Positions 7,450 through 14,679 of a stretch of 54,755 nt of DNA are shown piece after piece. Position numbers and translations under genes: made by a program. Source of the DNA: CAZNFR01 sp964572225 (GTDB lineage Bacteria > Bacteroidota > Bacteroidia > Bacteroidales > GCA-2748055); contig CAZNFR010000016.1 of NCBI GenBank assembly GCA_964572225.1, forward strand, positions 1 through 54,755, given 5' to 3'. Under the pieces are notes generated by a model that was not told where the DNA came from, searched no databases, and was given only the letters and a program-made list of their open reading frames with translations. Position 1 is the first letter of the stretch; each line of letters starts with the position of its first letter.

Positions 7450-8048
7450 GTTCGGTCTCCTTCTTCCAGGTGAACCGTACAATTCAGCAAACGGATCCCG
7501 AAAGAACCCGAATCTTCCTTTTCAAGAATGGTAACCGAAGTATTCCGGATATCCTCAACCTCATGAAATTCGTTTACGGTTTTACCCATCAACACCCCGA
7601 CCATCGCCTTGATCAGTCCGCCATGACTCATCAATAATACCCTCTCTTCCTCCAGTTTCATCAACGTTTCCAGCACCCTGCCGGCACGTTCGAACAAGTC
7701 AGCCAGCGATTCACCATTTTCGGGATTCAGGAAAGCGCTTACCGCCTCTTCGGAGTATCCGATGTCGGATCTTTTCATGCCCTGAAATTCGCCCAGGTTC
7801 CGCTCTCTCAGATCTTCCCTGAGCTCCACTACCAGATCAGGATTATTATCCAGGTAAGGCTTTAGGGTCTCTCTTGCCCGGAGAAGGTCGCTGCTCATGA
7901 CCTTCCCGAACCCTTTCCCGTTTAACCTCTCTGCCAGAAGCCTGGCCTGCCGTTCTCCCCGCTCACTGAGTTTTCCCGGCTGGTGTCCTTGTATTATTCC
8001 TTCTTTATTCTGAAGGGTCTGTCCGTGTCTTATTATATATACCTGCAT
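7446..8048 (-). CDS. Histidine phosphatase (phosphoglycerate mutase-like)
   Basis: 200 residues. The phosphohistidine motif RHGQ (residues 7-10) follows the first beta strand, the second catalytic His is in LLMSHGGL, and Glu residues in the ELREDLRERNLGEFQG region match the acid of the family. Members remove phosphate from sugars, nucleotide-like cofactors or proteins. The substrate is not evident: there is no cobalamin gene nearby to suggest CobC, and the length fits small broad-range phosphatases. Convergent with the FNR-type gene. Confidence 0.8.
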   Translation of the reverse strand: MQVYIIRHGQTLQNKEGIIQGHQPGKLSERGERQARLLAERLNGKGFGKVMSSDLLRARETLKPYLDNNPDLVVELREDLRERNLGEFQGMKRSDIGYSEEAVSAFLNPENGESLADLFERAGRVLETLMKLEEERVLLMSHGGLIKAMVGVLMGKTVNEFHEVEDIRNTSVTILEKEDSGSFGIRLLNCTVHLEEGDRT

Positions 8049-8077
8049 CTTTGGTCTCTTCCTTTGTTTTCGGGTTC

Positions 8078-8539
8078 TCAGGATTGAAAAAATTCGCTCA
8101 TCCTAAGAAGGGTCTTCCAGTTTCGCGTTTTAGCCCTTGTTTGTAATCGGTTCTCAAAAAAGCTATTATTCATTTTCGCTTTACCCTACCCCCCGGGATA
8201 ATACAGCCAAAGAATTCTCCCTTGCCAGGAAAATTGTTCATTTTCATTGCAATACTGAGATATTGCATGGATCAGGTCTTTTTCCGGCAGTTTTTCCAGC
8301 AGGGTTACATGATGAAACTTAAGCTCCTCCCCTTCACCAGGTGAATAAGGATTATTCTCAAGGATGAATTTCATTTCTGCCTCCGAAACTGAAAACGCCG
8401 GCATATTCAGATCCCAATTATCCTTTATAATCTCACTAATCCTTGCCGAAACCTGAACCTGATCCGCCAGGTCTGACCCCAGAAAAACAACATAATTATC
8501 CATGATCCCAATTTTGTGTTGAAGATATAAGCTTTTCAT
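8078..8539 (-). pseudogene. DUF1697 gene: N-terminally truncated with an in-frame amber stop
   Basis: From ATG 8539 the frame gives 117 residues ending in LWLYYPGG then TAG (8186-8188). The same frame continues past the stop for 35 residues containing TRAKTRNWKTL, matching the conserved end of DUF1697 proteins (which carry a T-R-N-W-N-T segment), and then stops at TGA 8078-8080. The TAG sits where the family usually has a codon between YPxG and G(K/R)xK. The N-terminal 40 or so residues of DUF1697 (ALLRGINVGG region) are absent, and upstream sequence shows no homology in any frame noticed. Two independent lesions point to decay rather than a single sequencing error, although the TAG alone could be one. 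Confidence 0.7.
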
Positions 8540-8761
8540 GGGATATCCCTTTTTCGGTATATTATTATTGGGTTAAGAAAGATATAGTCAAGTGATCATA
8601 AAGCATGTTACCAGAACTCTCTCCGTATGGACAGAGAAGCAGACGATTTAAAAAGCCAAAGAAAAAGAAAATGAAAGAAATGAATTAACATTCTATTCTT
8701 TTTAATCACATTTTGAATTCTTAACATTGCAAAAAAAAAGGAAAAGTGAAGTAAGAAAGGT

Positions 8762-9643
8762 ATGTTGAATTTATATCATGATCTGGAGCAGGCCTACAGT
8801 GAGAAAAATCTGAACAGGATCACTGCCAAACTCATTGATCTCTATAAGAATAAAAATTACGAGACCATAAACGATCTGGCCAGGAAAGTAGGGGATTATG
8901 TGGGGGTGGCCGAAGACAGTACCGCGAAAACCTTTTCCCATCTGATGCAGCTCTACCACCCCGACCGGGGTGATTTCTACCGGTCAGAGATTCGTAAGTT
9001 CTTCAATGAGAATGATCAAAAGAAGCTAAACACTTTCAGTCATATTTTTCTTCTGAATGACATTGAGAAAATTGCCGTGGACACCGTTCAGGAGTATGAT
9101 GAGGACATAGACTATCATCCCGAATACATTTGGGAGGAGATGTTTGGAGACGGATTTCACACGGTTCAGGAAGAGGAAGAGGAGTTTATCGAGTATCCCT
9201 GGGATCAGAATGAAAATACTTTTTTCAATGCTGTGAAACTGAGGCTTTACGGGAATTCCAGGATCAGACTGGATCCGGCAAGTCTGCTCGATATTGAAGA
9301 AGTGGAATTAACCGACAGCGGGATAGAAAATCTGGATGGCCTCGAATATTGTGCACACGCCACCTATCTTGATCTTTCGAGGAACCGCATCTGCGATCTT
9401 AAGGAGATGTGGGACCTGATCAGGCTCCAGGATGTCTATCTGGCAGACAATGATATTTCGGTCATTGATCCCCTTTCCAATCTGGTTATGCTGAAAAACC
9501 TGGACCTTTCCAACAATAATATTGACGATATAAGTACGCTTTTCGACCTGCCCAGGTTAGGCTATGTTAATCTGGCAGGAAATCCGGTTCCCGAGTTCCA
9601 GTTAAAAATTCTTTCCGACAGGGGTGTATTGGTGGTGTATTAG
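8762..9643 (+). CDS. J-domain-like plus leucine-rich-repeat protein
   Basis: 293 residues, no signal peptide. The N-terminal part (about 35-100) looks like a diverged J domain: an amphipathic helix leads to HPD at residues 66-68 (LMQLYHPDRGD), the Hsp70-stimulating motif of DnaJ proteins. A strongly acidic linker (about 110-155, QEEEEEFIEY) follows, then four or five leucine-rich repeats of the SDS22 type (about 170-290: DGLEYCAHATYLDLSRN, DVYLADNDI, NLDLSNNNI). It may recruit a DnaK-type chaperone to LRR-bound partners. The J-domain assignment rests on HPD and helix context only. RBS aagaaagg precedes the ATG. Confidence 0.65.
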   Translation: MLNLYHDLEQAYSEKNLNRITAKLIDLYKNKNYETINDLARKVGDYVGVAEDSTAKTFSHLMQLYHPDRGDFYRSEIRKFFNENDQKKLNTFSHIFLLNDIEKIAVDTVQEYDEDIDYHPEYIWEEMFGDGFHTVQEEEEEFIEYPWDQNENTFFNAVKLRLYGNSRIRLDPASLLDIEEVELTDSGIENLDGLEYCAHATYLDLSRNRICDLKEMWDLIRLQDVYLADNDISVIDPLSNLVMLKNLDLSNNNIDDISTLFDLPRLGYVNLAGNPVPEFQLKILSDRGVLVVY

Positions 9644-9737
9644 ATATATTCCGGTTATGTCCTCAGGATTACTAAAAATTCATACCACCGGTCCGGCTAA
9701 GGGTGAGTAATTTAACATATACTTAAAATTTCTGTTT

Positions 9738-9745
9738 TATATTTG
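9738..9745 (+). promoter_or_regulatory. Putative -7 element of the methyltransferase gene
   Basis: TATATTTG matches TAnnTTTG exactly, 48 bases before the ATG at 9794. No convincing -33 element. Confidence 0.4.
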
Positions 9746-9793
9746 CATTGCGGGGATGGTACTTTCTCATTATTGGGATGTTAAAATCCAATA

Positions 9794-10567
9794 ATGGCAC
9801 GTATAACCGAAAGAAAGATCAAAAGGATCCCATCGCTGATCGATTATTCCAACCGGAATTCTCCCTCCTATAAATTCCGTCACACCCGGCTTCAGCTTTT
9901 TATATCCTTTATTCAAGAAGTTTCTAAAACAGAAGGCAAAAAACGCCTGAAGATTCTGGATGTGGGTGGAACCTTCAAATACTGGCAAATATTCGGATTT
10001 CCCCTGGCAGATCACGATCTCACACTTTTGAATATCTCCATTCCGGCGAACAGCAGAAAAGGAAATATAGACCTCGTGAAGGGAGATGCGCGATGCATGA
10101 GACAATTTAAAGATCAGAGTTTTGATATTGTTTTCTCCAATTCCGTGATTGAACATCTTTATTCATGGAAGGGGCAAAACCACATGGCCAGGGAGGTTAA
10201 ACGGGTGGGTAAGTATTATTTCATACAAACCCCAAATCTGTATTTTCCTGTGGAGCCCCATTATATCCTTCCCTATTTTCAATTTTTGCCGCTGGGGATC
10301 AAAAAATTTCTGCATTCCCGTTTTGAACTCACAGGGAAAAAATATCTCAGAAAGCCACTTTCAAAGGAGGAATCTCTTCGCAAGGCCAGAGAGATCAGGC
10401 TTCTGAGCAAAAAACAACTCAGGGCCCTCTTCGCCGACTGCAATCTTTATACGGAGAAAGTGATGTACATGTCCAAGTCCTTTGTTTGTTACTCTGGAAA
10501 TATTGTTCTTTTTCAGGAAGAGCCAATCGATACCGGGGTTCTGGTATCGGGCCTTTCGAATGCTTAA
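9794..10567 (+). CDS. Class I SAM-dependent methyltransferase
   Basis: 257 residues. Motif I ILDVGGT (about 54-60) and the motif IV/post region FDIVFSNSVIEHL are typical of Methyltransf_11-type small-molecule or lipid/sugar methyltransferases. A basic N-terminus (ARITERKIKRIP) precedes the Rossmann fold. The C-terminal third, rich in Lys/Phe, is not recognised. Its 3' end overlaps the convergent activase gene by 4 bases. The substrate is unknown. Confidence 0.75.
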   Translation: MARITERKIKRIPSLIDYSNRNSPSYKFRHTRLQLFISFIQEVSKTEGKKRLKILDVGGTFKYWQIFGFPLADHDLTLLNISIPANSRKGNIDLVKGDARCMRQFKDQSFDIVFSNSVIEHLYSWKGQNHMAREVKRVGKYYFIQTPNLYFPVEPHYILPYFQFLPLGIKKFLHSRFELTGKKYLRKPLSKEESLRKAREIRLLSKKQLRALFADCNLYTEKVMYMSKSFVCYSGNIVLFQEEPIDTGVLVSGLSNA

Positions 10568-11349
10568 TTCAGCAGATTAACTCCTTTGTCCTTGAGGAAT
10601 TCCTTCCAATGATCCATTTCCTCTGCGGATGGGACTCTGAAGGTTTCATTCATACCTGCCAGAGAGTTACAGGTTTTCTTTCCCTTATAAAGATCGTGAT
10701 AGGGCAAAAGCCCGACCGCAATAATAGCCGGATTCTCTGCAATCGCGGAGATATATTCAAAATGAGCCCTGTGGTCATTTACTTCGGGGATCACGGGACA
10801 TCGCAGGATTATTTTTGCCTTTTGCTGCATTAGAAAATTCAGGTTTTCCCGGATCAGCACATTGTCCACCCCGGTAAATCTTTGATGAACTGCCGGGTCC
10901 GTTATTTTCCAATCGTACAGGAAAAGACGGGTGAATGGAAGGATGCCTGCAAATTTTTCCCGGCTTGAATATCCGCTTGTATCCAGACAGGTGTGGATCC
11001 CTTTTCCGGACAGCTCTCTGAGAAGTTCCTGAACGAAGGAAAACTGTTCCATGGGCTCTCCTCCCGACAGGGTTACTCCTCCTCCTGATTGTTCATAATA
11101 AGGTTGGTCTCTCAGGACCAGATCCACGAGTTCTGTCATCGAAAACAACCTTACCTGGTTCCCACCGGAAACCGGTTCAACGCTATCCTGGATACCGGGG
11201 TTGTCCGGGATCCAGGACTCCGGATTATGGCACCATTTACAACGAAGAGGGCAGGAAGAAAAGAAAAGGGTGGTCCGTATCCCGGGTCCGTCGTTCATAC
11301 TTCCCCGCTGAACATCAAAGATCCTGGCTTTTTGAGAAGGTATGATCAT
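10564..11349 (-). CDS. Glycyl radical enzyme activating protein (radical SAM)
   Basis: 261 residues. The radical SAM cluster motif CxxxCxxC is C33-PLR-C37-KW-C40, preceded by the activase signature MNDGPGIRTTLFF and followed by HNPESW and GGGVTLSGGEP (SAM binding). It cleaves SAM to abstract H from the glycine of its partner. The short linker after the cluster lacks the extra CxxC ferredoxin-like insert that many dehydratase-type activases carry; in that respect it resembles pyruvate formate-lyase activase. ATG 11349 is chosen over an upstream start because only this one begins at the family N-terminus; it lies 4 bases after the GRE stop, so translation is coupled. Confidence 0.85.
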   Translation of the reverse strand: MIIPSQKARIFDVQRGSMNDGPGIRTTLFFSSCPLRCKWCHNPESWIPDNPGIQDSVEPVSGGNQVRLFSMTELVDLVLRDQPYYEQSGGGVTLSGGEPMEQFSFVQELLRELSGKGIHTCLDTSGYSSREKFAGILPFTRLFLYDWKITDPAVHQRFTGVDNVLIRENLNFLMQQKAKIILRCPVIPEVNDHRAHFEYISAIAENPAIIAVGLLPYHDLYKGKKTCNSLAGMNETFRVPSAEEMDHWKEFLKDKGVNLLN

Positions 11350-11353
11350 GAAA

Positions 11354-13673
11354 CTAGTAGAGGGTTCTTTGAATGATTTCCATTTGCACTTCAGGTCGTA
11401 ACTCGACAAAGCGGGCTGAAAACCCTCCGACCCGCACCACCAGATTTTTGTATTCCCCGGGGTTTTTAAGGGCATTCTCCAGGTCTTCCCTACCCACCAC
11501 GGTAATCATAGCCTGTGCACCTCCGGATCCGAAATAAGTTTCAAGCAGGTTTTCTGTTTTATTGCGGTATTGACCAAACATTTCGCGGGAGAACTTTATA
11601 TTCTGAACGGCCCCGCCATGGATCCGGGTTTTGGGCTTGAGGATGGAATTCATAAACGCGGTAACCCCATTCTGATCTCTTCCCGGAACCGGAGAATTGC
11701 CATTATTGAGTCCCTCCCCCTTCCTTCTTCCGTCGGGAAGTGCTCCGGTCAAAAACCCCAGGTCGGTATTAGCATCGTTATTTATGATCACTACCAGGTA
11801 ATGATGAAGGCTGCGCTCCCGGGCCAGCGATCGGGTAAAGTTGCAGACATGCTCGTGAAGTTCGGTATAAATGGAATCCGGTCCATCATGATCGTTCCCA
11901 TATTTTGGAAGACTGAGGAGCAACTGTCTTTCCTTTTCATATCCTTCAAAATCTGCTTTCATCATCTGGCACAGCTGAGGGAGTGTGAAAAGCTTATCCT
12001 CAAAGCAAGCTCTTCGGATGGCATAAAGACTATCGGCCACATTGGTATNNNNNNNNNNACCTATGACGATCGTCATGTCGTCCTGTTGTACGATCGGCCA
12101 CATTGGTATTTCCATAGGTTTCCACGCTTCCACCAAGGTATCTCACCCCCCCTTCAAAAAGGGCTTTTCCTTTTTGCAGGCAATCATCATAGAGCATGCT
12201 CATATAAAGGAAGGGGGTAGCCTCTCCTGCCACATCGTACCCAATTTTCTGGGTTAATGCCAGTGCCCTGATGTGATGCTCCACCTGCTTCTTATACTCG
12301 GAGACCAGCGCTTCAAAGCTTTGAAATGCATCTTTTCCTGGCGGGATTCCGCATTTTTTCCCACTCCGGGGGTCCTTTCCCCCGTGTAAAAGACATTCAA
12401 GAGCACGGGCAAGATTTATGATTCCGTTGGGACTATCGAAACTTTTATGGTAAAGGGTATGTTCACCACAGCCGAAAGGGGTGTAGGTTTCGGCGGTTTC
12501 CTGATCGACTCCAAAAGCCTCGGAGACTGCGGGCAGATTGACCTCGTCATTGTACAACATAGGATAAACATATCCGGTGGACAAAGCATCCAGGGCTTTT
12601 TGGTAGAGGGATGGATCCTGGTTCTTATCGAACCTAAGGCTCAGCTGAGGCAGGATGGTTTTCTCTTCAGCGGCCACCTCCATAATAAGCAGGGCAAGTT
12701 TATCGGCATTGCCGGGATTTCGCCTGCCCCTTCCACCGATAATGACCCTCCCGTCATAAATACTACCCCTGTCCTCCATGAGCATCCAAAGAGACTTCAG
12801 GTACTGTTTTGCTTCCTGAATCTCCAGATAGCCGCTATCCAGATCCCCGATGAAAAAATCGCCCAGGTATACATCCATTCTGCCGTAATTTTGAGAACCG
12901 CTAAGGACATTAAAAAGATAAAATAATTGAATGGCTTCATGAAAGTGCTCCGGTTTACCCTTTCGGATTTTCTTAAGAGACCGGATCATAAGATCCCGAG
13001 CAGGGATTTCCGGGGTTGCAGCACCTTTTTTCTTCAGGTGATCAATATAGGCATCGCAGATCAGCGTGAATGTTTCCAGGGAATATAGCAGGGCATCATA
13101 GAAATCATGCGATGCGGGAGTGTTTTTTTCCGCCTTTAGCCGGGTGATCTTTTGGGTCATTCCCTCAATACCTTCAGTTAAAAGCAGATCGTAGTCAAGT
13201 TGAGATCCCCCCATACGATATAATGGGAAAGCAATTCCCGGGGTTCCTATCCAGTCATCCTCCGGAAGAATAGTGGTTATCCGGTCGGAGTAACGGGAGC
13301 GGGTCAGGTTTACGGAATCAAAGTCCATCCAAAAATTCATGGCCTGCCTGAGTTCGCCGGCAACCTCCCGGTCCAGATCAGGAGAATCAAGAATACTTTT
13401 GATCTTATCCGGTTCTGCATAATAACCGAATCCGCCTCTTTTGGTGTAAACCTGCGGACTAAATCCAATAGCCGGGTATTCGGCCCGTCCGGCGAAGAGA
13501 TCCTCATCGCGGGTATCCCTGAAAAAAACAGGCAACATTTCACGGATGCAGGCGGCTTCGGCCCTGTATTTATTCCGGGGAAAATATTTCCTGAAGGTAC
13601 GGGTGAAACTCAGCAGATATCCCGTGTAAAGATTGGCATCGTGAATATTTTCCTTGTCGATTCGCATATCCAT
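11354..13673 (-). CDS. Glycyl radical enzyme of unknown substrate (interrupted by an assembly gap)
   Basis: Two open pieces on either side of the N gap join in frame when the duplicated 17-bp sequence at 12032-12048 and 12093-12109 is collapsed, giving a protein of about 752 residues, normal for the PFL family. The active-site Cys is in GCGEH (Cys402, Glu404 from ATG 13673); C-x-E is the pattern of dehydratase/lyase-type GREs, not the Cys-Cys pair of true pyruvate formate-lyase. The glycyl radical loop is RVGGFSARF near the C-terminus (Gly730 in joined numbering). PKYGNDHD and the TNVADSLYAIRR region are further family signatures. The substrate cannot be assigned; the x of C-x-E is Gly and the following residue is His, not the common V and P. 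Operon: dioxygenase-like gene 15 bases upstream, activase 4 bases downstream. Confidence 0.85.
12032..12109. other. Scaffold gap flanked by a 17-bp duplication
   Basis: Ten Ns (12049-12058) lie between two copies of ATCGGCCACATTGGTAT (12032-12048 and 12093-12109). The 34 bases at 12059-12092 contain the perfect palindrome ATGACGATCGTCAT (12063-12076) and have no counterpart in GRE proteins. Collapsing the duplication restores one GRE frame, so this is best read as contig-end redundancy plus an artefactual tail. Confidence 0.85.
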
Positions 13674-13688
13674 AGGGTTTTGGTTTAT

Positions 13689-14441
13689 TTAAAGGTATAC
13701 CAGAGAATTCCCTCCCAGATTTTTCCCACGGCAATGGAAGATTTTATGATTCGGAGCATGGTCGGCCCTGAACTTCATGCTGAGATTAAAATACCTCATG
13801 GTATATCCTGCCCTTCTTTTGGGGGAGGTATTAGGTCCGGCTCCGTGAATGATCCGGGCATCATGGATGGAAAACTCACCGGGGCTCAGTTGAAACCAAA
13901 CGGCCTTTGACTCGTCAAAGCTTCCCGATTTGATCTGCTCGGGAAAGGTATTCTTCCTGAGTGAACCGGAGGCCTCATATTCGGAGAAACCATTGTTATG
14001 GGAACCCGGGATGACGCCCATACATCCGTTTTCCAGAGAACTCTCATCGAGAGCAAGCCAGATGGTAAGCACCTGATCAAGCCGGTCAAATTTTCCCTTC
14101 CAATAGGCACTGTCCTCGTGCCAGGGAGTTTTTCTTCCTTTAAAAGGTTCCTTGGAAATAAAATGGCTGGACCATAGCCCGATATCCGGTCCCAGGATAT
14201 CTTCAACCGCATCCAGAACCTTGTCATCCATTAAAAAACGAAACAAACGGGGGTCCCTGAAATGAGGGGTATCCAGTTCGTCCGACAACTTATCGCCCCG
14301 GTCGTTCAGATGATCCATAAAAATGGATTTCAGCTCGTTAAAACTATCCTCATTGAAAACCTTTAGGCCCGGGAGCAAATATCCCTGTTCAAAGTAAAAT
14401 TTCCTCTGATCTTCCGATAAAACTTTCATGGTCAGTTCCAT
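13689..14441 (-). CDS. Phytanoyl-CoA dioxygenase-like Fe(II)/2-oxoglutarate enzyme
   Basis: 250 residues of the PhyH family. The metal-binding H-x-D is H108-E-D110 (TPWHEDSAYW), the distal His is H199 (RIIHGAGPNTS), and the 2-oxoglutarate-binding Arg is R209 or R210 (SPKRRAGY). All residues needed for an active non-heme iron oxygenase are present. It is the first gene of an operon with the GRE and its activase, so it may act on the same compound under oxic conditions; that is inference. ATG 14441 is used; ATG four codons later is also possible. Family members hydroxylate lipids, amino acids or small metabolites, so the fold does not give the substrate. Confidence 0.8.
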   Translation of the reverse strand: MELTMKVLSEDQRKFYFEQGYLLPGLKVFNEDSFNELKSIFMDHLNDRGDKLSDELDTPHFRDPRLFRFLMDDKVLDAVEDILGPDIGLWSSHFISKEPFKGRKTPWHEDSAYWKGKFDRLDQVLTIWLALDESSLENGCMGVIPGSHNNGFSEYEASGSLRKNTFPEQIKSGSFDESKAVWFQLSPGEFSIHDARIIHGAGPNTSPKRRAGYTMRYFNLSMKFRADHAPNHKIFHCRGKNLGGNSLVYL

Positions 14442-14485
14442 ATCCTGATGAGTATTAAACTATTTTGTTTTTCGTGTTTACCACC

Positions 14486-14493
14486 CAAATCTA
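14486..14493 (-). promoter_or_regulatory. Putative -7 element of the dioxygenase-GRE operon
   Basis: Minus-strand TAGATTTG matches TAnnTTTG, 44 bases before the ATG at 14441. No clear -33 element. No TTGAT-N4-ATCAA box was seen nearby, although the GRE would be expected to be used anaerobically. Confidence 0.4.
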
Positions 14494-14679
14494 CACAAAA
14501 CCCCGGGTATAAACGATCGAAATCAGGAAATATTCTTTGCATTTCATGAATTTTTCAGATATTAATTTCCCAAAATGTTTCATGATACTAAGAATGAAAG
14601 AAGTTGAAAAATTAAATACCTCAAATTTTATATATTTACATGAGCCTTTTAAACCTGTTTACTGCTAAACTGACTAACG

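Noticed and set aside
12030..12136. A true frameshift or split GRE (two-subunit enzyme)
   Set aside because: The split sits exactly on a duplicated 17-bp sequence and an N run, and collapsing it restores a standard-length enzyme in frame.
11570..12257. Plus-strand open frames of 216 and 71 codons across the gap
   Set aside because: They are antisense to the GRE gene, include the Ns, and encode no recognisable motif.
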